A stretch of 34,184 bases of DNA, from positions 1 through 34,184 of the forward strand of contig CANHKJ010000002.1 in NCBI GenBank assembly GCA_947460915.1, read 5' to 3'. A program made the position numbers and the translations under genes. Below the pieces are notes generated by a model that saw nothing but the letters and a program-made list of their open reading frames with translations, did no database searches and had not been told where the DNA came from. The stretch is from Verrucomicrobiia bacterium (lineage in GTDB: Bacteria; Verrucomicrobiota; Verrucomicrobiia; Verrucomicrobiales; Akkermansiaceae). Within the stretch, counting starts at the first letter, position 1, and every line of letters starts with the position of its first letter. Below, piece after piece: positions 16,365 to 23,726 of this stretch.

Positions 16365-16384
16365 GACCCGCTAAAACAAGCACT

Positions 16385-16975
16385 ATGAGCACACCTAGAC
16401 TACTACAACATTACCGCGAGAAAGCCGTTCCGGCTCTCAAGGAAAAATTGGGTTACACCAATCCAAACGCCGTACCACGCCTTGAAAAAATCGTGGTGAC
16501 ATCCTGCATGGGCAAAGCCGCTGACCGCAAACTTGCTGTCGAGGACGCCGCTAACGAGATCGCTAAAATCACTGGCCAAAAGCCATCGATCACTTTCTCT
16601 CGCAAGGCTGTTGCAAACTTCAAACTCCGCGCTGATGAGCCACTCGGTGCTCGCGTCACCCTTCGTGGTGCTCGTATGTGGGAGTTCCTTGATCGTTTCA
16701 TCAACATCACTGCCCCGAACATCCGTGATTTCCGCGGTATCCCTTACAAATCCTTTGATGGCCGTGGTAACTACGCCATGGGTGTGCCTGATCAGTCGAT
16801 CTTCCCCGAAATCGAAATCGACCAAATCAAACGCAACATCGGATTCGACCTCATCTTCGTTACCTCCGCTCCAACGGACAACGAAGGACGTGAATTGCTG
16901 CGCGCCCTGGGCATGCCATTCCGTGAGAATAAGAGAGAACAGGATAACGAAACACCAGAAGCCCAACAAGCCTAA
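16385..16975 (+). CDS. rplE: 50S ribosomal protein L5
   Basis: L5 binds 5S rRNA and contacts P-site tRNA. The 196 residues begin MSTPRLLQHYREKAVPALKE and include GQKPSITFSRKAVANFKLR, LRGARMWEFLDRFINI and PDQSIFPEIEIDQIKRNIG. The C-terminus is extended past the usual MPF by a polar tail (RENKREQDNETPEAQQA). The next gene is rpsH; the rpsN gene usually found between them is absent. Confidence 0.98.
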   Translation: MSTPRLLQHYREKAVPALKEKLGYTNPNAVPRLEKIVVTSCMGKAADRKLAVEDAANEIAKITGQKPSITFSRKAVANFKLRADEPLGARVTLRGARMWEFLDRFINITAPNIRDFRGIPYKSFDGRGNYAMGVPDQSIFPEIEIDQIKRNIGFDLIFVTSAPTDNEGRELLRALGMPFRENKREQDNETPEAQQA

Positions 16976-16995
16976 CACTTAACTAGAACCTTATT

Positions 16996-17394
16996 ATGGC
17001 CGTTCTCACTGATCCAATTTCCGACTTCCTTACCCGCTTCAGCAATGCTAGCCGCGCTGGTAACGAAGTATTCACCGCGCCTTACTCGCGCATCAAGGCA
17101 GACATCGCCAAAATCCTTCAAGAAGAAGGCTATGTCTGGAGCTACGAAGTCGTCACCACCGACGGTTTCCCTACCCTGAAAGTCAAAGGCAAGTTTGTCG
17201 ATGGCCGTCCAGTCCTCACCGGTCTGAAGCGCGTCTCCAAGCCTGGTCGCCGCAACTATGTTGGCTCCGATGAAATTCCACGTGTTATGTCAGGCCTCGG
17301 CATCTCTATTCTTTCGACTTCGAAAGGTGTGATGACTGGTGCTCGTGCAAAACGGGAAAAACTCGGCGGAGAACTTCTTGCCATCGTTTGGTAA
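16996..17394 (+). CDS. rpsH: 30S ribosomal protein S8
   Basis: S8 binds the central domain of 16S rRNA and in E. coli represses the spc operon. The 132 residues begin MAVLTDPISDFLTRFSNASR and contain GLKRVSKPGRRNYVG and GLGISILSTSKGVMTGARAK with a final GGELLAIVW, all diagnostic. It follows rplE after 20 bp with no room for rpsN. Confidence 0.98.
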   Translation: MAVLTDPISDFLTRFSNASRAGNEVFTAPYSRIKADIAKILQEEGYVWSYEVVTTDGFPTLKVKGKFVDGRPVLTGLKRVSKPGRRNYVGSDEIPRVMSGLGISILSTSKGVMTGARAKREKLGGELLAIVW

Positions 17395-17421
17395 TCCACT
17401 AACCCCTAAATCTATACTATT

Positions 17422-17964
17422 ATGTCACGCGTAGGAGTTAAACCAATCAGCTTGCCAGAAAAAGTCACCGTTAAGAATGACGGTGGTGTAATCACCGTCG
17501 AAGGTCCAAAAGGCAAGCTTGCCTTCACCCTTCCAACAGGCATCGAACTTAGCAATCAGGACAACAAACTGACCGTTACCCGCACATCCGAAACATCACG
17601 CCAGCTGCGCGCCCTTCACGGCACCGCTCGCGCCATCGTCAGCAACATGATCGACGGTGTTTCCAAAGGCTTCGTCAAAGATCTTGAGATCCAAGGCGTG
17701 GGCTTCCGTGCTGCGGTCAAAGGCAAAGACCTTGACCTTTCACTCGGTCGTTCGCATCCTTTGCTTCACCCCATCCCTGATGGCCTCACAGTCACCGTTA
17801 CCGATAACACCAAGATCAAGGTGGAAGGTATCGACAAACAAATGGTCGGACAATTCGCTGCCGAGGTTCGTGGATTCTATCCACCTGAACCTTACAAAGG
17901 CAAAGGAGTCCGTTATGTGGGCGAACACGTTCGTCGTAAGGAAGGTAAATCCGTCGGTAAATAA
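17422..17964 (+). CDS. rplF: 50S ribosomal protein L6
   Basis: L6 lies near the factor-binding site of the large subunit. The 180 residues start MSRVGVKPISLPEKVTVK and contain ITVEGPKGKL, LRALHGTARAIVSNMIDGVSKGF and the C-terminal signature PPEPYKGKGVRYVGEHVRRKEGK. Typical length; 27 bp after rpsH. Confidence 0.98.
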   Translation: MSRVGVKPISLPEKVTVKNDGGVITVEGPKGKLAFTLPTGIELSNQDNKLTVTRTSETSRQLRALHGTARAIVSNMIDGVSKGFVKDLEIQGVGFRAAVKGKDLDLSLGRSHPLLHPIPDGLTVTVTDNTKIKVEGIDKQMVGQFAAEVRGFYPPEPYKGKGVRYVGEHVRRKEGKSVGK

Positions 17965-18005
17965 TCTGCCGCTCAACCTAACGAACCAACTAATACAAGA
18001 ATTTC

Positions 18006-18362
18006 ATGAGTACGATCAATCGCAAAGAAATCCGGCAGCGCGTTCACAAGCGCATCCGTCGCAAGGTCAACGGCACACCATGCCGCCCACGCCTCGCCGT
18101 GCATTTCTCCAATCAACATGTGTATGTCCAAATCGTGGACGACGTAGCACGCCGCACCCTCGTTTCCGCCTCGACTCTCGACAAAGCTGTCGGCAATCCA
18201 CAGGCAAACGTCGAATGCGCTCGCAGCATCGGAGCCCTCATCGCAGAGCGCGCCAAAGCAGCGAACATCAGCAACGTTGTCTTTGACCGTGGTGGTCACA
18301 TTTATCATGGCAAAGTGAAAGCTCTCGCCGAAGCCGCCCGGGAAGCCGGTCTCCAATTCTAA
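18006..18362 (+). CDS. rplR: 50S ribosomal protein L18
   Basis: L18 binds 5S rRNA with L5. The 118 residues contain RVHKRIRRKVNGTPCRPRLAV, FSNQHVYVQIVDD and the C-terminal VVFDRGGHIYHGKVKALAEAAR, all family hallmarks, and the length is standard. It precedes rpsE by 14 bp. Confidence 0.98.
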   Translation: MSTINRKEIRQRVHKRIRRKVNGTPCRPRLAVHFSNQHVYVQIVDDVARRTLVSASTLDKAVGNPQANVECARSIGALIAERAKAANISNVVFDRGGHIYHGKVKALAEAAREAGLQF

Positions 18363-18376
18363 TATAAACATTTATC

Positions 18377-19054
18377 ATGGTTACAGATTCTGACATTCCC
18401 GTTACTCCCGCTCCTGAGGCACCAGCTGCCAAAGACACGGCACTCGGCCCCGTTGCTAACTCTGGCGGCTTCGACAATCGTCGTGGCGGTCCTGGTGGCC
18501 AAGGTGGCTTCAACCGCGGTGGCCAAGGTGGCAACAACCGTGGCCCACGTCGCGACGATCGCCGCCAAGAGGTGGACGATGGTATCTCTGAAAAGGTGGT
18601 ATTCATCAACCGATGCGCCAAAGTGGTCAAAGGTGGTCGCCGTTTCAGCTTCTCCGCACTCGTTGTGTGTGGTGATAAAGAAGGCAAAGTCGGTCTTGGC
18701 TTCGGTAAAGCGAAGGAAGTTTCCGATGCGATCAAAAAAGGTGGTCAAGCTGCTCGCAAGAACATGACAACCGTTTGCATCGTCAATGGCACCGTGCCAC
18801 ACGAAACCTATGCCGAGTTCGGCGGTGGTAAAGTGTTGCTCAAGCCAGCATCTCCCGGAACGGGAATTATCGCTGGTGGTGGTGTGCGCGCCGTATGTGA
18901 AGCTGCTGGTGTCAAAGACATCTTGGCAAAATCCATGGGCTCATCCAACCATGCTAACGTGGTTAAAGCAACCATTAAGGCACTTTCTGGTCTCCGTACT
19001 CGTGAGACGATCCTCAGCTCACGTGGCAAAAAAGTCCGTGAGAAGTCCATCTAA
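18377..19054 (+). CDS. rpsE: 30S ribosomal protein S5 with long Gly/Arg-rich N-terminal extension
   Basis: S5 forms the mRNA entry pore with S3 and S4 and affects decoding fidelity. The core starts at about residue 69 (GISEKVVFINRCAKVVKGGR) with LVVCGDKEGKVGLGFGKAKEV, the C-terminal domain KPASPGTGIIAGGGVRAVCE and SSNHANVVKAT. Before the core lie about 68 residues not found in E. coli S5: an acidic/Pro/Ala segment (1-29) and a Gly/Arg/Asn-rich segment (30-63) with NRRGGPGGQGG, FNRGGQGGNNRG and PRRDDRR. The start at 18377 is the only ATG before the extension and lies 14 bp after rplR, so the extension is genuine coding sequence. rpmD does not follow; rplO does. Confidence 0.97.
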   Translation: MVTDSDIPVTPAPEAPAAKDTALGPVANSGGFDNRRGGPGGQGGFNRGGQGGNNRGPRRDDRRQEVDDGISEKVVFINRCAKVVKGGRRFSFSALVVCGDKEGKVGLGFGKAKEVSDAIKKGGQAARKNMTTVCIVNGTVPHETYAEFGGGKVLLKPASPGTGIIAGGGVRAVCEAAGVKDILAKSMGSSNHANVVKATIKALSGLRTRETILSSRGKKVREKSI

Positions 19055-19076
19055 ATCTTTTATCATCCACTAGGAA

Positions 19077-19523
19077 ATGAAACTTCATACATTATCTCCC
19101 AATCCCGGTTCCAAGCATCGCGTAAAGCGTCTTGGTTGCGGTGAAAGCTCCGGTCACGGCAAAACCTCCGGCAAAGGCAACAAAGGACAAAAAGCTCGCT
19201 CCGGCGGCACTGTTCGTGTTGGCTTCGAAGGTGGTCAGATGCCTCTGCATCGTCGTCTGCCCAAGCGCGGCTTCAACAATTACGACTACAAGACCAAGGT
19301 GTTTGGTGTAAACGTTTCCACTCTCGACGAAAACTTCGAGAATGGCACCGTGATCACGGAAGAGCTTCTTCGCTCCGTAGGCATTGTCAATGGTCGTTAT
19401 GATCAAGTGAAAATCCTCGGTATGGGGGATCTCACCAAGAGTCTTACGATCCAGATTGGCCACGTTAGCGCTACGGCTCGTGAGAAGATTGAAAAAGCTG
19501 GCGGTACAATTCAGTCCGCCTGA
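19077..19523 (+). CDS. rplO: 50S ribosomal protein L15
   Basis: L15 is a late assembly protein of the large subunit. The 148 residues begin MKLHTLSPNPGSKHRVKRLG and contain GHGKTSGKGNKGQKARSGG, GFEGGQMPLHRRLPKRGF and the C-terminal VSATAREKIEKAGGTIQ. A weak AGGA lies just before the start (19071-19074 region), too close to be effective. It ends the ribosomal-protein run; a strong hairpin follows at 19560. Confidence 0.97.
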   Translation: MKLHTLSPNPGSKHRVKRLGCGESSGHGKTSGKGNKGQKARSGGTVRVGFEGGQMPLHRRLPKRGFNNYDYKTKVFGVNVSTLDENFENGTVITEELLRSVGIVNGRYDQVKILGMGDLTKSLTIQIGHVSATAREKIEKAGGTIQSA

Positions 19524-19559
19524 TTGATCCTCCTCGCGTTCGGAAAGAAATCTCCATTT

Positions 19560-19591
19560 CTGCGGGGAAGTGCTTGCGCACTTCCTCGCAG
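19560..19591 (+). promoter_or_regulatory. 14-bp-stem hairpin between rplO and secY
   Basis: The arm 19560-19573 (CTGCGGGGAAGTGC) pairs with 19578-19591 (GCACTTCCTCGCAG) across a TTGC loop, 13 Watson-Crick pairs and one G-U. It is the most stable hairpin seen in the window. The following sequence TGTTTATAG is only moderately T-rich, so it could act as a weak terminator or attenuator, as an RNA processing or 3'-end-protecting structure for the ribosomal mRNA, or as a protein-binding dyad over the secY promoter whose -35 it contains. Confidence 0.6.
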
Positions 19592-19601
19592 TGTTTATAG
19601 T
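19574..19601 (+). promoter_or_regulatory. Candidate secY promoter (TTGCGC-N16-TATAGT)
   Basis: TTGCGC at 19574-19579 and TATAGT at 19596-19601 are separated by 16 bp; the -10 matches the consensus at 5 of 6 positions. The -35 hexamer is embedded in the 9-mer TGCTTGCGC, which is also at the candidate rpsL promoter with the same 16-bp spacing. Transcription would start near 19608, 25 nt before the secY ATG. The -35 lies in the loop and right arm of the hairpin at 19560-19591. Confidence 0.45.
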
Positions 19602-19632
19602 GCTGCGGCACATCCATTTTCTCAACAACTCT

Positions 19633-21135
19633 ATGATATCTGCATTTCTTAACACTTGGCGCGTTGCCGAACTGCGCGACAGAATTCTTTTTACCTTGGC
19701 GATGATCATCATCGTTCGTCTTGGTGTCCATATCACCATACCTGGAGTTGATTCAGGCTTGATTGATGAGTGGACGAAAAGTGTCGCTAAAGGCGACGGT
19801 GGTACCAGCAACCCGCTTACCGCCATGTTGACAATTTTCTCTGGTGGTGGCCTGCAACAAGCTGGCATCTTTGCCTTGGGTATCATGCCATACATTTCGG
19901 CATCGATTATGATTCAATTGATGACAGCTGTAGTTCCGAAGCTGTCTAAGCTCTCGCGGGAAGAGGGTGGTCGCCAAAAAATTACACAATGGACGCGCTA
20001 TCTCGCTCTATTCATTGCTTTGGTGCAGGGCTATTTCCTGACCCGGACCTTGACGAGCCCTGAGCAACTTGAGCAGTTGATGCCGGGCATAGGTAAAGTT
20101 TTAAATGGTGGCTCCTTGGTTCCCGCATTCAGTGTGGCTTGGCAAGCGATGGCCTTGATGGTCATTGTTGCGGGCACGATGTTACTGATGTGGATCGGTG
20201 ATCAAATGACCGAGCGCGGTATTGGTAACGGTACCTCGATCATCATCATGGTGAACATCATTTCTGCACTTCCGGGTGCATTAGTAATGGCCTGGAAAAT
20301 GTTCACTACCGGTGCCGAGGCGAATCCGTTCATCGCATTGAAACTGGTGTTTATGATTGCCTTCTTAGTCTTTGTGATTGCTGCTGTGATCTCGATTACG
20401 CAAGCGCAGAGACGAATTACTGTGCAATACGCCAAGCGCGTTGTCGGCAAGAAGCAGTTCGGCGGTCAAACGCAATATCTTCCTTTGAAGGTCAACTACT
20501 CAGGTGTGATGCCGATCATTTTCGTGTCGGCGGTGATCACATTGCCTGGTATCATTTTGCAGATGATTGGAAGCACGGCTTCTTGGTCACAAAAACTTCA
20601 GTATGCAGTGGGTCAAGGCTGGCTTTACTACACGCTCGGAGCATTGGGGATTTTCTTCTTCTCTTACTTTTGGGTTGCAACCATGTTCAATCCTTCGCAA
20701 ATTGCCGAAGACCTTAAGCGCAATGGTGGATACATTCCTGGCGTTCGTCCTGGTAAACCAACCGGTGAGTTCCTCGACTTCACGATGACCCGTCTGACTT
20801 TTGCTGGTGCGATTTTCTTAACCATCGTTTTCGTTCTGCCTTCCGGTCTTGGTTGGATGATGGGCATCGACAAGGCATCACCCATTTTGCAATTCTTCGG
20901 TGGGACAAGCTTGTTGATTCTTGTTGGCGTGGTGCTCGATGTGATGCGCCAAGTGGAAACACATTTGCTGCAACGTCACTATGACGGCTTCTTGCGTAAA
21001 GGTAAGCTCAAAGGTCGTTATGACCGTTTGCAACAAGGTGGCAATGCCGCATCGAGTAGTTTGCTGATATTCCTTTGGGTCGTAATTGCGATCTTGGCGA
21101 TCGGCGGTGCAGCGATCTGGATTGCTCAAAGTTAA
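19633..21135 (+). CDS. secY: Preprotein translocase subunit SecY
   Basis: SecY is the channel of the Sec translocon in the cytoplasmic membrane, working with SecE, SecG and SecA. The 500-residue protein starts MISAFLNTWRVAELRDRILF and shows about ten hydrophobic helices, with the family motifs GIMPYISASIMIQL, NGTSIIIMVNII, QAQRRITVQYAKRVVG, GVMPIIFVSAVI and a cytoplasmic loop ending PGKPTGEFLD. It is longer than E. coli SecY (443), mainly in the periplasmic loop after helix 1 (about residues 35-55) and around residues 115-145. I chose 19633 over an upstream start at 19570 because the extra sequence would be translated from the hairpin. A terminator follows, so secY may be a single-gene unit or the end of the ribosomal transcript. 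Confidence 0.97.
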   Translation: MISAFLNTWRVAELRDRILFTLAMIIIVRLGVHITIPGVDSGLIDEWTKSVAKGDGGTSNPLTAMLTIFSGGGLQQAGIFALGIMPYISASIMIQLMTAVVPKLSKLSREEGGRQKITQWTRYLALFIALVQGYFLTRTLTSPEQLEQLMPGIGKVLNGGSLVPAFSVAWQAMALMVIVAGTMLLMWIGDQMTERGIGNGTSIIIMVNIISALPGALVMAWKMFTTGAEANPFIALKLVFMIAFLVFVIAAVISITQAQRRITVQYAKRVVGKKQFGGQTQYLPLKVNYSGVMPIIFVSAVITLPGIILQMIGSTASWSQKLQYAVGQGWLYYTLGALGIFFFSYFWVATMFNPSQIAEDLKRNGGYIPGVRPGKPTGEFLDFTMTRLTFAGAIFLTIVFVLPSGLGWMMGIDKASPILQFFGGTSLLILVGVVLDVMRQVETHLLQRHYDGFLRKGKLKGRYDRLQQGGNAASSSLLIFLWVVIAILAIGGAAIWIAQS

Positions 21136-21161
21136 TTTTTGACACTCTGATGTTTTTTACC

Positions 21162-21196
21162 AGCAAGCTGCGCCTAAGCGTGCAGCTTGCTTTTTT
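21162..21196 (+). terminator. Intrinsic terminator after secY
   Basis: AGCAAGCTGC (21162-21171) and GCAGCTTGCT (21182-21191) form a perfect 10-bp stem around a 10-nt loop, followed immediately by a T-run (21191-21196). This is a textbook Rho-independent terminator, 26 bp after the secY stop and 30 bp before map. Confidence 0.9.
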
Positions 21197-21225
21197 CTTC
21201 CAAGTAACTGATTAAAATTTTTTCC

Positions 21226-22020
21226 ATGGCAAAACGCACGAAGATTAAACTGAAACATGGCCGTGAGCTGGAGCTTATGCGGGCGGCATGTCACACGGCA
21301 TCACAAATTCTTCAAGAGGTGGCTGCTTTTATCGCCCCCGGTAAAACGACCAAAGAGGTGGATCAATTTGCTGGTGAGCTGATGAAGGCGCGCGGCTGTC
21401 GCAGTGCATTTCTGGGCTATCGTGGTTTTCCGGCGTTTACTTGCATATCCTTGAATGAGGAAGTCGTTCATGGCATTGGCAATCAGCGGGTGATTCAGCC
21501 CGGTGACATCGTCAGCCTCGATGTAGGTATCGTGCAAAATGGCTGGATCGGTGATAACGCTCTGACTGTGCCGGTAGGGGAGATCTCGTTAGAAACGAAG
21601 CGTCTTTTAGCTGCGACCGAGCAATCGCTCTATGAGGCGATTTCTTTTGCCCGTGCGGGTTTGCGTCTTGCTGATCTTTGTGGCGCTGTCGAGGCGCATG
21701 TAAAACCCTTGGGTTTTTCCGTTGTAAGAGAATTTGTAGGGCATGGTGTCGGGCGAGACCTTCACGAGGAACCACAAGTGCCAAACTATCGCCCTCAAGG
21801 GAAAACTCCGATTCTCGAGCCAGGAATGACCTTAGCGATTGAGCCCATGGTCAATGCTGGTGTGCCCTATGTCAAAATCTTAGCGGATGGATGGACTGTG
21901 GTCACAGAAGATCGCAAGCCATCGGCCCATTTCGAGCACACGGTGTTAATTACCGATGGAGAGCCAGAAATTCTCACTGATCGCCCGCGCACGGCATTAC
22001 CCGAGCAGCTGGGGATTTGA
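21226..22020 (+). CDS. map: Methionine aminopeptidase, type I
   Basis: This enzyme removes the initiator methionine from nascent proteins in the cytoplasm using a dinuclear metal site. The five metal ligands are all present in the 264-residue protein: D99 (SLDVGIVQNGW), D110 (IGDNALT), H173 (GHGVGRDLHEEP), E206 (LAIEPMVN) and E237 (AHFEHTV); the substrate-binding H82 is in VVHGIG. Both the type-I length and the motif spacing fit. It normally lies in an adk-map-infA arrangement after secY; adk is missing here and the secY terminator separates it, so a promoter must lie within the 30-bp gap or overlap the terminator, or there is read-through. No clear promoter is visible. infA and rpmJ do not follow. 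Confidence 0.97.
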   Translation: MAKRTKIKLKHGRELELMRAACHTASQILQEVAAFIAPGKTTKEVDQFAGELMKARGCRSAFLGYRGFPAFTCISLNEEVVHGIGNQRVIQPGDIVSLDVGIVQNGWIGDNALTVPVGEISLETKRLLAATEQSLYEAISFARAGLRLADLCGAVEAHVKPLGFSVVREFVGHGVGRDLHEEPQVPNYRPQGKTPILEPGMTLAIEPMVNAGVPYVKILADGWTVVTEDRKPSAHFEHTVLITDGEPEILTDRPRTALPEQLGI

Positions 22021-22134
22021 GTTTCATGAAGTGATTCGCGTTCTTCATCGAAGAGTTTCATTGGGAAAGTATGATTCATGCTCCTGCAAAAGCTCGGCGT
22101 CGATTGCAGAATTCTGATTACGCGAGCAATGCCT

Positions 22135-22173
22135 CATAGGTCACACTATGGCATGACCAATTCATGACCTATG
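22135..22173. promoter_or_regulatory. Inverted repeat CATAGGTCA/TGACCTATG, candidate operator
   Basis: CATAGGTCA at 22135-22143 and TGACCTATG at 22165-22173 are a perfect 9-bp inverted repeat with a 21-bp spacer; a third TGACC occurs inside it (22154-22158). The repeat ends 5 bp before the -35 of the candidate promoter at 22179, a position suited to an activator. No family of regulator is identified by the motif. Confidence 0.5.
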
Positions 22174-22178
22174 TCTGA

Positions 22179-22207
22179 TTGATCTCGCTATCCACAGCAA
22201 TTATAGT
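22179..22207 (+). promoter_or_regulatory. Candidate sigma70-type promoter giving a leaderless or near-leaderless mRNA
   Basis: TTGATC (22179-22184) and TATAGT (22202-22207) are separated by exactly 17 bp. The usual start point 7-8 bp after the -10 falls at 22214-22215, which is the A of the ATG of the copper monooxygenase gene. If used, the mRNA has essentially no 5' leader. Confidence 0.5.
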
Positions 22208-22214
22208 AGTCCGC

Positions 22215-23714
22215 ATGAAGCACTTTTCTGCCAAGATATTTCTATTATTGCAGCCTATCGTTTTGTCTGCTGCACCAGAATTTCATCGCGATATTGCTCC
22301 GATCATCCACGAAAACTGCTCGTCGTGCCATCGGCCTGGGCAAGCTGCTCCCTTTTCATTGATCGATTATAACCAAGTTAAAAAACGAGCAAAACAGATT
22401 GTTGAGGTGACGGGAGAAAGAATCATGCCGCCCTGGCATGCCGATCATGGTGTGGTCGAATACGCGAACGACCGATCACTCTCTAGTAATCAGATTGATC
22501 TTCTCCGGAAATGGTTTGAGGCAGGAACCCCAGAAGGTGACCTCACCCACAAAGTTCCAGCACCAGTTTTCCCTGATGGTTGGGAGCTAGGTTCTCCAGA
22601 TCTTGAGGTCGCCATGTCGGAGCCTTTTGTCGTCCCGGCGCAGGGTAAGGATATCTATCGTAACTTTGTCATCCCGTTAGATCTGCAGGAAGATCAATGG
22701 ATTAATGCGATCGAATACAAGCCCGGAGCACCACAGGTCGTGCATCACGTTCTTTATTTTCTAGATACTTCAGGTACGGCTCGAAAAAAGGATCTTGAAG
22801 ACGCTGCGCCCGGCTTCAGCGGATTTGGATCTGTGGTCAATCAATTTCGTTACCTCGGTGGTTGGGATCTGGGGACACAGGCTTCTGTGCTTCCATACGG
22901 TTTAGCATTAAAGGCTCCTAAGGGAGCTGATTTGATTATTCAAGTTCATTATAGCCCCAAAGGTCGCGAGTATCAGGATCTATCGAAACTGGCAATCCAC
23001 TTTGCGGATAAGCCAACCTCTCGTCCTTGGACGATACTACCTGTTCCGCCAATGTTCGGGATCCTCGATGGCATCGATATACCTGCCGGTGAAAAAGAAT
23101 ACGTTAAGAAAAATACGTTCATCGTACCAGTTGATCTAGAGGCATTCCGAGTTAATGCACATGCACACTACCTCGGTAAGCGTATGGAAATGACTGCGAC
23201 CTTTCCCGATGGTCGCAAGGAGTGGCTACTCAAAATGAGCGATTGGAACTTTGCTTGGCAGGAAGATTACCAGTTTAAAAAGCCTGTTCATCTACCTGCC
23301 GGGACTAAGATCGATGTATTGATTTCATGGGATAATTCTGCCACTAATCCCCACCAGACCAATCATCCACCAAAGCCCGTTCGTTGGGGTCCTCAATCAA
23401 ATGACGAAATGGGAACGATTACGTTGTCCGTGATGCTCGATACCCAGGAACAGAAAGATGCACTCCACCAATCCGTCAAGGTTTTCATGGCCGCGCAAGC
23501 AGTTCGCCGCGCGTTCAACGGAGATATTACTACATTGCAGCATGCTCGCGCTGGAGGAATTCAGATTCCAGACAGCACCGCACAAAAACTGCTAGTGCTC
23601 GCAAAAGGGTTGGACTTCGATCAAGATGGAAAGCTAAGTGAAATCGAAGTGAATGCTGGCGCTGCTACTCTCGCACCCCACATGAACGGAGTAGGAGCAA
23701 TCGGAATTGATTAA
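22215..23714 (+). CDS. Exported cytochrome c / copper type II ascorbate-dependent monooxygenase-like fusion
   Basis: This 499-residue protein has a signal peptide (FLLLQPIVLSAA, cleavage near residue 20) and then a c-type haem motif CSSCH (35-39) followed by RPGQAAPF. The rest resembles the peptidylglycine alpha-hydroxylating/dopamine beta-monooxygenase fold. All six copper ligands of that family can be placed: H177 and H178 (VVHHVLYF), H245 (IQVHYSPKG), H316 and H318 (NAHAHYLGKRMEM), and M399 (NDEMGTITLSV). Known relatives hydroxylate C-H bonds with two separate copper sites, using ascorbate; here a haem domain could supply electrons, which is inference. An EF-hand loop (467-478, DFDQDGKLSEIE) follows near the C-terminus. 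I chose ATG 22215 because the signal peptide begins there. The redoxin gene begins 12 bp downstream. Confidence 0.85.
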   Translation: MKHFSAKIFLLLQPIVLSAAPEFHRDIAPIIHENCSSCHRPGQAAPFSLIDYNQVKKRAKQIVEVTGERIMPPWHADHGVVEYANDRSLSSNQIDLLRKWFEAGTPEGDLTHKVPAPVFPDGWELGSPDLEVAMSEPFVVPAQGKDIYRNFVIPLDLQEDQWINAIEYKPGAPQVVHHVLYFLDTSGTARKKDLEDAAPGFSGFGSVVNQFRYLGGWDLGTQASVLPYGLALKAPKGADLIIQVHYSPKGREYQDLSKLAIHFADKPTSRPWTILPVPPMFGILDGIDIPAGEKEYVKKNTFIVPVDLEAFRVNAHAHYLGKRMEMTATFPDGRKEWLLKMSDWNFAWQEDYQFKKPVHLPAGTKIDVLISWDNSATNPHQTNHPPKPVRWGPQSNDEMGTITLSVMLDTQEQKDALHQSVKVFMAAQAVRRAFNGDITTLQHARAGGIQIPDSTAQKLLVLAKGLDFDQDGKLSEIEVNAGAATLAPHMNGVGAIGID

Positions 23715-23726
23715 TAATAGATTTCT

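Noticed and set aside
22188..22196. CTATCCACA, one mismatch from a DnaA box, before the copper monooxygenase gene
   Set aside because: A single imperfect copy within a promoter spacer is expected by chance; no second box is nearby.
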